Positions 8,651-18,431 are shown, counted from the stretch's first letter. The stretch is 64,000 nucleotides of DNA from Balneolales bacterium (GCA_020832405.1 JAFIET010000001.1:1-64000), one strand, 5' to 3'. Numbers and translations are program-made. The notes: generated by a model from the letters alone, not told the origin.

Positions 8651-9130
8651 TCAGTTTTCGGGCTCAAGCACGAAGATAGCCGCCACATCCGGCACCTGAT
8701 TGATGAGCTGCACGTGAAGTCGCCCCTCGCGCAGGGCAAGGCGGGCTTCACCCAGTACATCGCCGCGCTCGTTGCGGATTTCGGCGTTCAGCGTGCGTGC
8801 AGCAGAACTGCCGCTTAGCGTTGCGCTCACAAAAAGCCGGCCCGAATCGGAAACCGGCTGCAGGCTGGGGTCAACGCGCACGTACTGAAGCGGCCCGCTC
8901 ACGCGGAACTCCGCCTCGTTCAGGCTGAGGCGAATCCGTGCATCTTCGAGGCCGCGGTAGGTATCCGGGGTTATCCAGGTGCCGGTAAACTGCGAGAGGG
9001 CGGCGAGTTCGGGTTGCTCGGTTTCATCGAACAAATGAGCCTCAGTATTTTCCGGAACCTGCTCTGATGAGCAGGAATAGACAAAGATGGCGAATAAAAG
9101 GAAAATTGAGGAAATAGAAACGACGTTCAC
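8651..9130 (-). CDS. Hypothetical lipoprotein
   Basis: The 159-residue product begins with a hydrophobic signal ending FAIFVYSC, so Cys20 is the likely lipidated residue. The mature part is a small beta-rich domain (GTWITPDTYRG near residue 50) reminiscent of lipocalin-like or META-type folds, but I cannot name a family. The upstream gap is shared with the divergent sugar dehydrogenase. The role is unknown. Confidence 0.65.
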   Translation of the reverse strand: MNVVSISSIFLLFAIFVYSCSSEQVPENTEAHLFDETEQPELAALSQFTGTWITPDTYRGLEDARIRLSLNEAEFRVSGPLQYVRVDPSLQPVSDSGRLFVSATLSGSSAARTLNAEIRNERGDVLGEARLALREGRLHVQLINQVPDVAAIFVLEPEN

Positions 9131-9338
9131 GATACTGTATTTAGGTGAAGTAAAGCTCTAAAATAAGCACCAATGCCGCCGCATGCGAAGGAAAGCTGCG
9201 GGTTAAACCGGAACGAGTTGCAAAGTTTCTTTAAGAAGACCTTACAAGTTAAAACTATTGAAAAGGCACTACTTAGCTTAAATTCAGGTTTCTGTTTAGT
9301 GTTTGAACAAACAACCCGTAACTTAATGTACTGCTACT

Positions 9339-10526
9339 ATGCGTAATTATCTGCTGTTAAGCATCTTGGGGGTTTCCTTGCTGGCGTTTCAGGCCTGCGG
9401 TGATGCCTCATCACCTTCATCCGACGAACAGGCTGTCGGTTCAAATGTAAATTCCGAGCGCAACACCGAATATCACCGGGTGCGGGTTTCAACCGTTGCG
9501 AGCGGGCTTGAAAATCCGTGGGCCGTTGCGTTTCTGCCCGACGGCAGCATGCTGGTTACCGAGAAGCCGGGCAGGCTCAACCACATCAGTGCCGACGGCT
9601 CTGAGCGCCGCACCCTCGACGGGCTTCCGCGCATTCATGCTTTTCGTCAGGGCGGGCTGCTCGATGTTTCCGTGCACCCCAATTACGAGGAAAACGGCTG
9701 GATTTACATCACCTACTCCAAGCCAAACGAGGCCGAAGAAACTGCAACCGCGCTTATCCGTGCCCGCATCGACGGCGACAGCCTCGTTGATGTAGAGGAG
9801 CTTTTCGTGCAGGATCGTTTCTCGCAGCCCGGCCGCCACTACGGTTCGCGCCTCGCCTGGACCAACGAAGGCCACCTGCTGATGTCAGTGGGCGATCGCG
9901 GTGCCAACCCGCCGCGCGCACAGGATCTGATGGACCATGCCGGAACCCTGCTCCGCCTCAACTACGACGGCACCGTACCATCTGACAATCCCTTTGTGGG
10001 CCGCAGCGATGCACGGCCTGAGATTTTCTCCTACGGCCACCGCAACATTCAGGGCCTGGTTGTTGATCCCGAGACCAACGAGATCTGGGTAACCGACCAC
10101 GGTCCGCGCGGCGGCGACCTGCTGAATCGTCCGCAGGCAGGCCGCAACTACGGCTGGCCGACCGTAACGCAGGGCTTCGATTACCGCACCGAAGGCCCGT
10201 ACCCCGGCTCAGAAGCCCGCGCGATGGAAGGCATCGAAGACCCCTTCTTTGAGTTCCTGCCAACTCTGGCGCCCTCCGGGCTGGCGCTCATCACCCATGA
10301 AAGCTTTTCCAACTGGCAGGGCAACCTGCTTGCAGGCGGCCTTCGTCCGCAGCGGATTCTCCGTGTTCTGAAAAGCGATAGCGAAGTGCTGCACCTCGAA
10401 GAGCTCTTCACCCAAAGCTTCGGCCGCATCCGCGACGTGCGTCAGGGTCCTGACGGGCACGTGTACATCCTCACCGACGAAAGCAATGGCTCGCTGCTTC
10501 GGGTAGAAGCCGTGCCGCGTTCGTAG
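9339..10526 (+). CDS. PQQ-dependent soluble aldose/glucose dehydrogenase-like lipoprotein
   Basis: This 395-residue protein is a six-bladed propeller of the glucose/sorbosone dehydrogenase family, which oxidises aldoses with PQQ in the periplasm or on the outer face. A lipobox (LLAFQAC, Cys20) makes it a lipoprotein. Family blocks seen are GLENPWAVAFLPDG at the start of the propeller, GLLDVSVHPNY, YGHRNIQGL, WVTDHGPRGGD and NYGWPTV. Length matches the Asd/YliI branch. No PQQ synthesis genes are nearby. A strong terminator follows 25 bases after the stop. Confidence 0.9.
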   Translation: MRNYLLLSILGVSLLAFQACGDASSPSSDEQAVGSNVNSERNTEYHRVRVSTVASGLENPWAVAFLPDGSMLVTEKPGRLNHISADGSERRTLDGLPRIHAFRQGGLLDVSVHPNYEENGWIYITYSKPNEAEETATALIRARIDGDSLVDVEELFVQDRFSQPGRHYGSRLAWTNEGHLLMSVGDRGANPPRAQDLMDHAGTLLRLNYDGTVPSDNPFVGRSDARPEIFSYGHRNIQGLVVDPETNEIWVTDHGPRGGDLLNRPQAGRNYGWPTVTQGFDYRTEGPYPGSEARAMEGIEDPFFEFLPTLAPSGLALITHESFSNWQGNLLAGGLRPQRILRVLKSDSEVLHLEELFTQSFGRIRDVRQGPDGHVYILTDESNGSLLRVEAVPRS

Positions 10527-10550
10527 ATTAAATTTCCTGCTCAATCAATA

Positions 10551-10586
10551 AAAACCCCGGCCGAATGCGCTCAGCCGGGGTTTTTT
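10551..10586. terminator. Bidirectional terminator between sugar dehydrogenase and recQ
   Basis: AAAACCCCGGC (10551-10561) pairs with GCCGGGGTTTT, followed by further T residues on the plus strand and a T5 run on the minus strand. It serves two convergent genes. Confidence 0.88.
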
Positions 10587-10618
10587 GTAGGTTGATGTCG
10601 TCATCCGGGCAGCTTACA

Positions 10619-10635
10619 GCTTCCGGGCCTCATCC
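10619..10635 (-). repeat. Short GGATGAGG-type dispersed hairpin half, copy
   Basis: Read on the minus strand, GGATGAGGCCCGGAAGC is identical to a 17-base stretch at 28514-28530 (minus) and closely matches plus-strand copies at 58475 and 28627. It lies just 3' of recQ. Confidence 0.4.
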
Positions 10636-10637
10636 GT

Positions 10638-12800
10638 TTACGCCTGCAGCGCGGCCATCACGAAGCGGATTTCGCCGTAGGTGTAATCGTCGCCCAGGGC
10701 TTCTTTAATGTCGCGCATCAGGCCGGAATCATTCTGCTCAATGGCTTCTTCGATGGCCTTCATTTTGCCGGGATCCACAAAGGTTTCGACCTCCAGCATG
10801 CCGCGCTCCACAAAGGAAGCGAGGTGACTTTCAATGGTGGTGGTCTTGAGTTCGCGCTCTTCAGCGATTTCTTCGATGGATTTTCCGGCCCGGAACAACT
10901 GCAGGCTAAGCAGGGCGGTGCTGCCGGCTTCCTTCGGGCGTTTGGAGCGCGGGTAGCTTCCCTTTTTCTTTTCCGGCACAGGCTTGGGTTTTATGCCGTT
11001 TTCGGTGCAGTAATCCACAATGGCGTCCAGAAAAAACTGTCCGTAGGTTTCCACCTTTTTGGTACCAAAGCCCGTGATGCTGAACAGGTCGGCCTTCTTC
11101 TGCGGGTAGTAGGTAGCAAGCTCGTGCAGCGAGGCATCAGAAAGGACCACGAATGGCGCAACGCTTTCGGCATCGGCGATGCTCTTGCGGAGCCTGCGAA
11201 GCTGCTGAAACAGGGCCTTGTCGGAGCGCGGGGCCGAAAGCGAAGCAGCTTCGGAAGCTTGAATATTTACAGCAGCGCGCGGCTTGCGTACCATGAATTT
11301 GGCCTCACCTCGGAGAATGTCCCGGCTTTTTGCCGTGAGTTTGAAAACCGAAATCGGATTCCCCTCCCGCTTCAGGTAGCCCTGCGTGGTGAGTTCGTAG
11401 ATGATTTCCTTCCAGAATTCGCCGGACTGATCGCTGCCGGCCCCGTAGGTTTTGAGGTCGCGCATCCAGAACTGCACCTTTTTCGACTTTGAGCCACGCA
11501 GCAGCAGCGACACGATTTCAGCGCCGTACTGCTGACCCAGCCGGGCTACGGCCGAGAGCGCTTTTTGCGCTTCGATGGTGTAATCATAGGAAATGTAATC
11601 GTGCAGGCACACATCGCAGTTGCCGCAGCTTGAAGGGTGCTCTTCCCCAAAGTACCGCATCAGGTACTCGCGGCGGCAGGTTTTGGCTTCGCAGAAGGCC
11701 AGCATCAGGTCGAGCTTGCGCATCATGATGTCGGTCTGCCGCGGGTTGTCTTCGATGGTGGCAAAATACCGCAGGGTACTCAGGTCGCCGTAGTTCAGGA
11801 AAAGCAGTGCCGTGCTCGGAAGGCCGTCGCGCCCTGCACGGCCGGTTTCCTGATAGTAGCTTTCGATGTTTTTCGGCATGTTCATGTGCACCACAAAGCG
11901 CACGTTAGATTTATCGATGCCCATCCCGAAAGCAATGGTTGCCACCATGATGGGCACTTCATCCTTCAAAAAAAGATCCTGATAAGCCGCGCGCTTATCA
12001 GGCGGCAGGCCCGCATGGTAGGGCAGGGCGTTGAAGCCGTGTGACTTCAGCCGGGCAGCGAGCTCCTCGGTGCTGCTGCGCTTCAGGGTGTAGATGATGC
12101 CCGATTCCGAGCGGTAGTTTTCCAGGAAATCCAGCAGCTCGCCGAAGCTGTCGGACGGCTGACGCACCTCATACCGGATGTTCTGCCGGTTGAAACTCGA
12201 AATAAGCGTGAGCGGCTTTTCGAGGTTCAGCTTATCGGTGATGTCTTTCCGGGTGGTTTCATCGGCGCTTGCCGTGAGCGCGATGACCGGAACGCCCGGG
12301 AATTTCTTTTTAAGCGCCGAAAGCTCGAGATAATCCGGCCGGAAATCATGGCCCCAGTGCGAAATACAGTGGGCTTCATCCACAGCGAAAAGGCTGATTG
12401 CGGTGCCGCTCAGGATATCCTGAAAGATGGCGTCTCTGCTTTTGAAACGCTCCGGCGCCACATAAAGCAGCCGTATTTCACCGCGTTTGATTTTCTGCGC
12501 CGTTTCGAGCTGATCGGCGTAATCGGTGCTCGAGTTCAGGAAGGCCGCCCCCACGCCGTTGGTCCGCAGCGCATCAACCTGATCTTTCATGAGCGCAATC
12601 AGGGGCGAAACCACAATGGTGAGGCCCGGCAACAGCAGGGCCGGGATCTGATAGCACAGCGATTTGCCACCGCCGGTGGGCATGAGCACGAAAGTGTCTC
12701 TGCCGTTTAAGACCGCCTCAATGGCGTTTTTCTGATTCGGCCGGAAGGCCTCGTATCCGAAATACTCTTTAAGTATGTGTTCTGCTTTTTTCATTGTCAT
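10638..12800 (-). CDS. recQ: ATP-dependent DNA helicase RecQ
   Basis: The 720-residue helicase unwinds DNA 3'-5' in recombination and fork repair. Motifs are Walker A PTGGGKS (Lys46), DEAH at 141-144, and [20 protein letters not shown] for motifs V-VI. A four-Cys zinc module (CRREY and CGNCDVC, about residues 375-400) leads into the winged-helix RQC domain. An HRDC domain follows (about 535-610), then a C-terminal helix-turn-helix region (about 640-690, [20 protein letters not shown]) seen in long RecQ forms. The ATG at 12794 (MKKAEH) is an equally good start. It is divergent from the PAS gene. Confidence 0.96.
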   Translation of the reverse strand: MTMKKAEHILKEYFGYEAFRPNQKNAIEAVLNGRDTFVLMPTGGGKSLCYQIPALLLPGLTIVVSPLIALMKDQVDALRTNGVGAAFLNSSTDYADQLETAQKIKRGEIRLLYVAPERFKSRDAIFQDILSGTAISLFAVDEAHCISHWGHDFRPDYLELSALKKKFPGVPVIALTASADETTRKDITDKLNLEKPLTLISSFNRQNIRYEVRQPSDSFGELLDFLENYRSESGIIYTLKRSSTEELAARLKSHGFNALPYHAGLPPDKRAAYQDLFLKDEVPIMVATIAFGMGIDKSNVRFVVHMNMPKNIESYYQETGRAGRDGLPSTALLFLNYGDLSTLRYFATIEDNPRQTDIMMRKLDLMLAFCEAKTCRREYLMRYFGEEHPSSCGNCDVCLHDYISYDYTIEAQKALSAVARLGQQYGAEIVSLLLRGSKSKKVQFWMRDLKTYGAGSDQSGEFWKEIIYELTTQGYLKREGNPISVFKLTAKSRDILRGEAKFMVRKPRAAVNIQASEAASLSAPRSDKALFQQLRRLRKSIADAESVAPFVVLSDASLHELATYYPQKKADLFSITGFGTKKVETYGQFFLDAIVDYCTENGIKPKPVPEKKKGSYPRSKRPKEAGSTALLSLQLFRAGKSIEEIAEERELKTTTIESHLASFVERGMLEVETFVDPGKMKAIEEAIEQNDSGLMRDIKEALGDDYTYGEIRFVMAALQA

Positions 12801-13072
12801 GCCGGTTAAACTAAAATTTCCCGTAATGATTCGCCAACAAAGCTTTCCTTACAAGGAAAATTTTATCGGAACACCTGTTTTAGTTCATGTTAGTGGAATG
12901 ATGCCGATTGAAGCAGGTGTTACTTTTGATGATTTGCAGTGCCGCCGGCTGAATTCCCCCTCCTAAAATTTCTTATCTCTATCCTTCTGCTTTTCATGTG
13001 CACACGGGAATTCAGATTTTAACTGTAAACGTTTATATTCACGATGATTTTTTATACCTCATTTAAAATGAT

Positions 13073-14332
13073 ATGCTTGACTCTGATTTGACCAAAAAGC
13101 TTCAGTCTCTCGCCAAAGATGAAGCCTCGTTCGAAACCCTTAAAGCCCTCTTTCAGGCTGAAGCGGAAAAGGCCCAACAATACAAAACATGGCTGGAACT
13201 CCTGGAATCTGCCGTACGCAACGACTACGACTCCATCATCGTGACCGAGCTTGAACTCAATAACCCCGGCCCGCGCATTTGTTATGTAAACGACGGGTTT
13301 CAGCGTATGACGGGTTACAAGCGGGAAGAAGTAATAGGCAAAACACCCCGCATGCTTCAGGGTGAAAAGACCGACCGCAAAACGCTCGACCGGCTCAGAG
13401 CGAACCTTGAGAAAGGTAATTCATTCTTCGGTCAAACGGTCAATTATCGCAAAGACGGCTCCGAATATATCAATCAGTGGGATATCCACCCGCTCACCAA
13501 CCGCAGAGGCGAAATCACGCACTGGGTTTCCTATCAGCACGACATCACCGAGCGCAAACGCTCCGAGAAAAAGGTGATGGATACCAACACCAATTTCGAT
13601 GACCTTTTCGAGGGTTCAAAACAGACCTACGTTGATCTCAGCCTCAACGGATTGGTGCTTGATGCGAATAAAGCTTTCCGCGAGATGCTCGGGTACACCA
13701 ATGAAGAGCTGCAAAATGCGCAGATATGGGAGTTTACCCCTTCGAACGATGTGCCCGTACTTAAAACGATTTTTACCGGCTCCGAAAACGATATCAAAAA
13801 TTCAGCAGAGCCGCTCACCATTATGTTCCGCCGCAAAAACGGCATGCCTGTACAGGCGGAACTGAGCCTCAAGATTCTCAGCAACGACGGTAAAAGGATT
13901 GCGCGTGCCGTTGTTTCGAATGTGAGCATGCGCAAAAATGTGCTCGAAATTCTGAAAAAACGGAATCTTGGCTTCGACAAAATTTTTGAGCGCAAGAATG
14001 ATTTTACCTACGGATTCGAAATTGGCGCTAACGGTCTGCCTGTGATTAAATGGATTTCCGAAGGCTTCGAGGCGCTCACGGGCTACGAGAAAGACGAATG
14101 CCACGGCGAAGCAGGCTTCAGCAAGCTCATCCATCCCGAAGATCTGCTTGCGGTACGCAGGCACTACAAGGCCATAGCTGAGGGTAAGTCGGCCACACAA
14201 ACCTTCCGGATTGTTAAAAAATCAGGCGAGGTGGTTTTGGTGATGGACTACTCAAAACCAAATGCTGAAAGCGAAGGCGAGTTTAAAGGCTCGTTTGTAG
14301 CTGCCGGTAAAGAAGCCCTCAAAACGGTATAG
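13073..14332 (+). CDS. Triple PAS protein with a LOV-like first domain lacking the cysteine
   Basis: The 419-residue protein holds three PAS domains (about 45-165, 170-290 and 300-410) and no kinase, cyclase or DNA-binding output. The first domain resembles LOV flavin domains: YVNDGFQRMTGY, then GKTPRMLQG where LOV proteins have GRNCRFLQG, so Pro92 replaces the adduct-forming Cys. The flavin-contacting positions Asn124, Asn134 and Gln155 are kept. It may bind FMN without an adduct, or be an ordinary PAS sensor. A short coiled coil precedes PAS1. It acts presumably in the cytoplasm through a partner protein. A 10-bp palindrome (TAAACGTTTA, 13026-13035) lies upstream. Confidence 0.75.
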   Translation: MLDSDLTKKLQSLAKDEASFETLKALFQAEAEKAQQYKTWLELLESAVRNDYDSIIVTELELNNPGPRICYVNDGFQRMTGYKREEVIGKTPRMLQGEKTDRKTLDRLRANLEKGNSFFGQTVNYRKDGSEYINQWDIHPLTNRRGEITHWVSYQHDITERKRSEKKVMDTNTNFDDLFEGSKQTYVDLSLNGLVLDANKAFREMLGYTNEELQNAQIWEFTPSNDVPVLKTIFTGSENDIKNSAEPLTIMFRRKNGMPVQAELSLKILSNDGKRIARAVVSNVSMRKNVLEILKKRNLGFDKIFERKNDFTYGFEIGANGLPVIKWISEGFEALTGYEKDECHGEAGFSKLIHPEDLLAVRRHYKAIAEGKSATQTFRIVKKSGEVVLVMDYSKPNAESEGEFKGSFVAAGKEALKTV

Positions 14333-14360
14333 CCCGATTAACCACCGCTTTAAAATTTAA

Positions 14361-14407
14361 AGCCCGCCCGGAAACGCTTCAGTGTTTTTCGGGCGGGCTT
14401 TTTTTTT
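14361..14407. terminator. Bidirectional terminator
   Basis: AGCCCGCCCG (14361-14370) pairs with CGGGCGGGCT (14390-14399), followed by a long T-run on the plus strand and TTTAAATTTT on the minus strand. It sits between the convergent PAS gene and the glycosyltransferase operon. Confidence 0.88.
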
Positions 14408-14462
14408 GTGAAGGGCATCCCGCCGGGAAAGCCGTAATCAGGCCATTTTTTGCCGGAAAGAT

Positions 14463-15593
14463 TTACCCGTTTGCTGCCGTCTGATTCGAAAAAGCGAAGC
14501 CCGGAGTGTGCGATCTCTCCTCACGGAAGTCAGGCGCAGGCATGCTCAGAACCTTTGTTTCAGCAGCCGGCTTTTTCCCGGCGCATTTCCGGACGATTTC
14601 AAAATTGCTGTACAGGGAGAACAGGGTATCACAAACTTCTGTGAGGATGTCGGGGTAGTTCACAGGTTCCGGAGCGGGGAGTGCGAGCATGTTCTGCAGG
14701 GCAATTCCAAAACCAGCGTCAACTTTGTGAAGTACCGGCACCCCGATCTGTTCCAAAGCAGCGGCGTTGCAATGCTGCTCGTACTGCTGCTTCATGGGGA
14801 TGCACAGCATGCGCTTGCCGAGGAACAGGCCCTCCGAGGGCGACTCAAACCCGGCCCCGCACACCAGCGCCGTGCAGCCTTCAAGGCTCTTCAGGTAAGC
14901 TTCGCTGCTTACCGGGTAAATTTCAACCAAACCGCTTGTGCGCGGCTGCTGCTCGTGTTTGGTGAACAGATGCACAGGCCGCCCGGTCTGCTGCAGATAG
15001 GGCAGCAGGCGCTCGGGGCTGTAGGCCGGCAGGTAAACGGTGATGTGCCCCTGATCGGTAGGGTGCAGGCTCCTCACCTCATCCCGGATTACAGGTGTGA
15101 GGATGTGATGATCATACGGCTGATAGTGAAACCCGATGGCCGTATCAACCGGGGCATAGCTCCGGAAAAGAAGCTCCCCAAACCACTGCCGGTCCGCCGG
15201 CCGCGGTGACTTCGCCGACAGGAAGGCCGCCTGATGGCTCACGCCTATGCAGGGCACGCAGGCGAGCTTTGCAGCCCAGGCCGATACCGGCTCGAAATCG
15301 GTTACAACCAGATCGTACTCCTTTACCGGCAGCGTGCGGATGCTCTTCCAGAACGCGGCCGGTTTGGAGCGTACCAGCGACTGCCAGTAATTGATGCCGC
15401 CGTTTTTGCCAAACGTAAATCCCAGCCCGGGATACTGATATTTAACCGGAAAGGCTGAAGTGATTTCGCTGCTGTGTCCGCTCACCAGAACATCCACTTC
15501 TGCGTACTCGCTCAGCCGGGGCAGGATGGCGTTTGCCCGGCTCATGTGTCCGTTGCCAGTGCCCTGAATGCCGTATAAAATTTTCATACTCAA
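14463..15593 (-). CDS. Glycosyltransferase, UDP-glucuronosyl/MurG-like GT-B fold
   Basis: The 376-residue protein matches a family of GT-B glycosyltransferase-like proteins (MJ1255/VC2487 type). Seen: the N-terminal sugar-acceptor block YGIQGTGNGHMSRA, VVTDFEPVSAWAA in the first domain, and GFESPSEGLFLGKRML near residue 270, the donor-binding loop of the second domain. Its start codon overlaps the stop of the LpxH-like gene by four bases (ATGA), so the two are co-translated. The pairing suggests a lipid- or envelope-glycan step at the inner membrane. The sugar and acceptor are unknown. Confidence 0.8.
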   Translation of the reverse strand: MSMKILYGIQGTGNGHMSRANAILPRLSEYAEVDVLVSGHSSEITSAFPVKYQYPGLGFTFGKNGGINYWQSLVRSKPAAFWKSIRTLPVKEYDLVVTDFEPVSAWAAKLACVPCIGVSHQAAFLSAKSPRPADRQWFGELLFRSYAPVDTAIGFHYQPYDHHILTPVIRDEVRSLHPTDQGHITVYLPAYSPERLLPYLQQTGRPVHLFTKHEQQPRTSGLVEIYPVSSEAYLKSLEGCTALVCGAGFESPSEGLFLGKRMLCIPMKQQYEQHCNAAALEQIGVPVLHKVDAGFGIALQNMLALPAPEPVNYPDILTEVCDTLFSLYSNFEIVRKCAGKKPAAETKVLSMPAPDFREERSHTPGFAFSNQTAANG

Positions 15594-16504
15594 TATCTCC
15601 CGTTTGAAGTAAATGGCTGTATTTCAGCGGCATGGCGCACCAGCTGCCCGCCGGCGAGCTCTTCCAGAACCATGTCCGCAAAAGAAATGGCGGGGATGCC
15701 GCTTTGCTCGAGCACGGCCTCTTCGGCGTCTGCTTCCGCTTCGCCGGCTTCGGCGAAATCGGTCTCGTCGAAGCGGTACATCGACCACTCGCCCTTGGTG
15801 TACTCCAACGCGGAGAGGTTTTCAATCCAGTCGCCGGAGTTCAGGTAAGTGACCCTGCCGCGCTCGTTTGTGACCTCTTTGATGGCCGGCCGGTGGATGT
15901 GCCCGCAAATCACGTAATCGTAGCCGTTTTCGATGGCAAGGTCGGTGGCCGTACGTTCAAAGTCATCCACGAACCGGACCGCAGATTTCACACCGTCCTT
16001 GATTTTTTTGGAGAGGGAAATCTTGCTGTACCCAAGCGAAGTAGAAATAAAATTCACAAAGCGGTTGATCAGGATGAGCAGGTCGTAGCCGAAGCCGCCC
16101 AGCTTGGCCAGCCATTTGGAGTAGCGCATGGTAACATCAAAAACATCCCCGTGAAAAAACCAGGCCGTTTTCCCGTTGAGGCGGAGCAGCAGCTTGTCGG
16201 CCAGATGAAAATTACCGGTCTCGAAATTGCTGAAGCGCCGCAGGTTCTCATCGTGGTTACCGGTAAGGTAGTACACCTTTGTGCCTTTGCTCATCATGCT
16301 GATGATGCGTTTTAGCACCTTGAGGTGGCTTTTCGGGAAGTAATACTTCCGGAACTGCCACATGTCCAGAATGTCGCCGTTCAGCACCATAATGGCAGGG
16401 TTCACGCTTTTAAGGTAGGTATTGAGTTCCTCGGCATGGCAGCCGTACGTGCCCAGGTGCACATCAGAAAGCACCAGCAGATCCAGTTCGCGTTTTTCGG
16501 CCAT
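15590..16504 (-). CDS. LpxH-like metallophosphoesterase
   Basis: The 304-residue calcineurin-like phosphoesterase resembles UDP-2,3-diacylglucosamine hydrolases, which release lipid X in lipid A synthesis. Metal ligands lie in SDVHLG (Asp14, His16), NGDILDMW (Asp43), TGNHD (Asn82, His83) and GHIHRP. An acidic C-terminal tail (about 255-280) is extra. It is probably the first gene of a pair with the glycosyltransferase. Other members of this family act on different phosphoesters, so the lipid A role is inference. Confidence 0.78.
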   Translation of the reverse strand: MAEKRELDLLVLSDVHLGTYGCHAEELNTYLKSVNPAIMVLNGDILDMWQFRKYYFPKSHLKVLKRIISMMSKGTKVYYLTGNHDENLRRFSNFETGNFHLADKLLLRLNGKTAWFFHGDVFDVTMRYSKWLAKLGGFGYDLLILINRFVNFISTSLGYSKISLSKKIKDGVKSAVRFVDDFERTATDLAIENGYDYVICGHIHRPAIKEVTNERGRVTYLNSGDWIENLSALEYTKGEWSMYRFDETDFAEAGEAEADAEEAVLEQSGIPAISFADMVLEELAGGQLVRHAAEIQPFTSNGRY

Positions 16505-16577
16505 GTAAAGGTGGGGTTGGTTTTGGGTTCAGTTCAGTTCAGTTTGTGAGTTGGGGCAAGCTAAAGCGCGTTATCCG

Positions 16578-17102
16578 TTAGGAAGCAGAGGGTCCGGCGG
16601 TGGTCCGGCGGCGGTTAAAGCCTTTGCGAAGCAACTGACCGATACCACCACCCCAGCCCGAACGCGGACGGTTAACCGGCAGATTTACCGCAATCAGCGG
16701 GTGCGTGCCGTGGAAAAGTTTGTAGAGGAAATGCTGAAGAAAATCGAAGGTCGCAAAGCCAAACGCCAGATAAACCCACCCACTCGCAAACCAGGAGGCG
16801 GGGCTTACCACGGTAATGAACAGCTGCGCAGCGAGCATCGCCCAGACCACTACGTTCACAAGATGCACCGCAAACAGGGCAATCAGCTGATAGCGGCGCA
16901 GCACGAAGAAAAACCGAAGCAGCAGGTAATAGCAGCCAAACGAAGAACTGTTTATGAAGGCACAGCCCAGCAGCGCAAAGTAGTCGGCCTCCGTGTTCGC
17001 ATAAAGCAGGGTGAGCAGCACGGCCGTGAGCGCAAACAGCGGACTAAGCGCAAGCTGCCGCATTTTTTGGGAAAGGACCCGAGGCGTAAGGCCGAGTTTC
17101 AT
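16578..17102 (-). CDS. Small polytopic membrane protein, unknown function
   Basis: The frame is open up to 17192, but the ATG at 17102 (MKLGLTPRVL) is the more natural start, giving 174 residues. Four hydrophobic segments are visible: about residues 18-36, 42-62, 75-98 and 102-125. They are followed by a positively charged tail. I recognise no family. It lies 73 bases upstream of the LpxH-like gene on the same strand and could be co-transcribed with that envelope operon. Confidence 0.5.
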   Translation of the reverse strand: MKLGLTPRVLSQKMRQLALSPLFALTAVLLTLLYANTEADYFALLGCAFINSSSFGCYYLLLRFFFVLRRYQLIALFAVHLVNVVVWAMLAAQLFITVVSPASWFASGWVYLAFGFATFDFLQHFLYKLFHGTHPLIAVNLPVNRPRSGWGGGIGQLLRKGFNRRRTTAGPSAS

Positions 17103-17497
17103 CACACAAAAAGAAATGGATTTCCGGGAGGTAGCTGCTGCCCCGTTCGGCCGCTGTTCAGGGCCGGAGCAGCCAAACGGGAGCTGAAGCAAACAAGCCC
17201 GCCGGCTTGCGGGCCGGCGGGCTTTTTGAGGATTGTTTGAGGTCGTTTGCGGGAGCTAAGCTCCCTGTTTATACCTGTCACGATGCTGCCCTGAAAAGAG
17301 GAAGGAAACCATAAACCGGTCAGCACGCGGAAGGCGGCTGCCGTTTTCTGAGTACGCCCCTAAACTAACCATCCAATGTTTCCCAACTGTTAAGGCTGTG
17401 TAACTGCCAGGTTATCCGCCGGAAACTTCGCGTTTCATCCTTGGCTTATTTGGTGCTATTTTCGCACAGCTCACCCTCAATCAACCTTTGCAAACCG
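17103..17497. other. Intergenic region, divergent promoters, one strong palindrome
   Basis: This spacer separates the divergent membrane-protein and symporter genes. Apart from a terminator-like hairpin at 17196-17226 I see no gene. The frame open to 17192 on the minus strand and the longer plus-strand frame across 16551-17240 look like chance openings in G+C-rich sequence. Confidence 0.5.
17196..17226 (+). terminator. Orphan terminator-like palindrome
   Basis: AAGCCCGCCGGC (17196-17207) pairs perfectly with GCCGGCGGGCTT, followed by TTT on the plus strand. No plus-strand gene ends upstream of it, so either an unseen transcript ends here or it is a leader hairpin for the minus-strand gene. 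Confidence 0.55.
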
Positions 17498-18388
17498 ATG
17501 GAATCGAATGTTCTGACGGCAGTTTTTCTGCCCCTCGCCCTGGCTTTTATCATGATGGGCATGGGGCTTTCGCTCCGCCCGGATGATTTTCGCCGCATAG
17601 CGCTCGCCCCCAAAGCAGCGCTTATCGGTCTTGCCGCGCAGCTTGTGCTGCTGCCCGTCGTCGGTTTCTTGCTCGTGAAGCTTTTCGGCCTCACCGGCGC
17701 CCTCGCCGTCGGACTCATGATTATCGCGGCCTGCCCCGGCGGCCCCACTTCCAACCTCGTCTCTCACCTCGCCCGCGGCGACCTTGCCCTGTCCATCAGC
17801 CTCACGGCCGTAAGCTCGGTCATCACCATCGTAACCATCCCCCTCATCGTGAACCTTTCCATCGGCTGGTTCGGGGAGGAGGGCAGCGTAACCCTGCCGG
17901 TTCTGCGCACCATTATTCAGATTATGGGCGTAACCCTCATCCCGGTCGCCATCGGTATGTTCATCCGTCACCGGAATCCCGTCTTCTCAAAAAAATCAGA
18001 ACGGCCGGTGAAAATCATCTCTGCGGTCTTCTTCACCCTCATCGTTATCGCCGCCCTGCTCAAGGAGCGCGAGCAGCTCCCCACCTTCTTCATGCTCACC
18101 GGCCCCGCCGTGCTCACCCTCAACGCCGTCACCATGTCGGCCGGCTTTGCCCTCGCCCTCGCCTTCGGACTCTCCGCCCGGCAGCGCCTCACCGTTGCCA
18201 TCGAAAGCGGCATCCAAAACGGCACCATGGGCATCATGATCGCCGCAACACTGCTCCAAAACTCTGTGATGGTGATCCCCGTAGCCATGTACGGCATCCT
18301 CATGTACGGCTCGGCCGTGCTCGTCATCTTCCTTGGAAACAAATACATCCGGCCCGAAAAGACAAAACCCGAACTCGAGATTTCATAG
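17498..18388 (+). CDS. Bile acid:sodium symporter (BASS) family transporter
   Basis: The protein is an inner-membrane Na+-coupled carrier of the BASS family, with about nine hydrophobic helices. Using the ATG at 17498 (MESNVLTAVFLPLALAFIMM) it has 296 residues; an ATG at 17441 would add 19 polar residues and is less likely. Family blocks include GMGLSLRPDDF in the first loop, AACPGGPTSNLVSHLARGD in the Na+-binding crossover, and IESGIQNGTMG in the second crossover. The substrate (bile acid, pantoate, keto acid or other organic anion) cannot be read from sequence. It is a single gene with no obvious pathway neighbours. Confidence 0.88.
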   Translation: MESNVLTAVFLPLALAFIMMGMGLSLRPDDFRRIALAPKAALIGLAAQLVLLPVVGFLLVKLFGLTGALAVGLMIIAACPGGPTSNLVSHLARGDLALSISLTAVSSVITIVTIPLIVNLSIGWFGEEGSVTLPVLRTIIQIMGVTLIPVAIGMFIRHRNPVFSKKSERPVKIISAVFFTLIVIAALLKEREQLPTFFMLTGPAVLTLNAVTMSAGFALALAFGLSARQRLTVAIESGIQNGTMGIMIAATLLQNSVMVIPVAMYGILMYGSAVLVIFLGNKYIRPEKTKPELEIS

Positions 18389-18392
18389 CCCT

Positions 18393-18431
18393 GAACCCGC
18401 CGCCGTGTGGGTTCCTGCTTCTGTTTTTTTT
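18393..18431 (+). terminator. Probable terminator after the BASS transporter
   Basis: GAACCC (18393-18398) pairs with GGGTTC (18409-18414), then a T8 run from 18424. The stem is short and the T-run is ten bases further on, so confidence is moderate. Confidence 0.5.

Noticed and set aside
16551-17240. A 229-residue basic plus-strand frame
   Set aside because: It is opposite a polytopic membrane protein, has no start context and is only rich in Arg, Lys and Gln.
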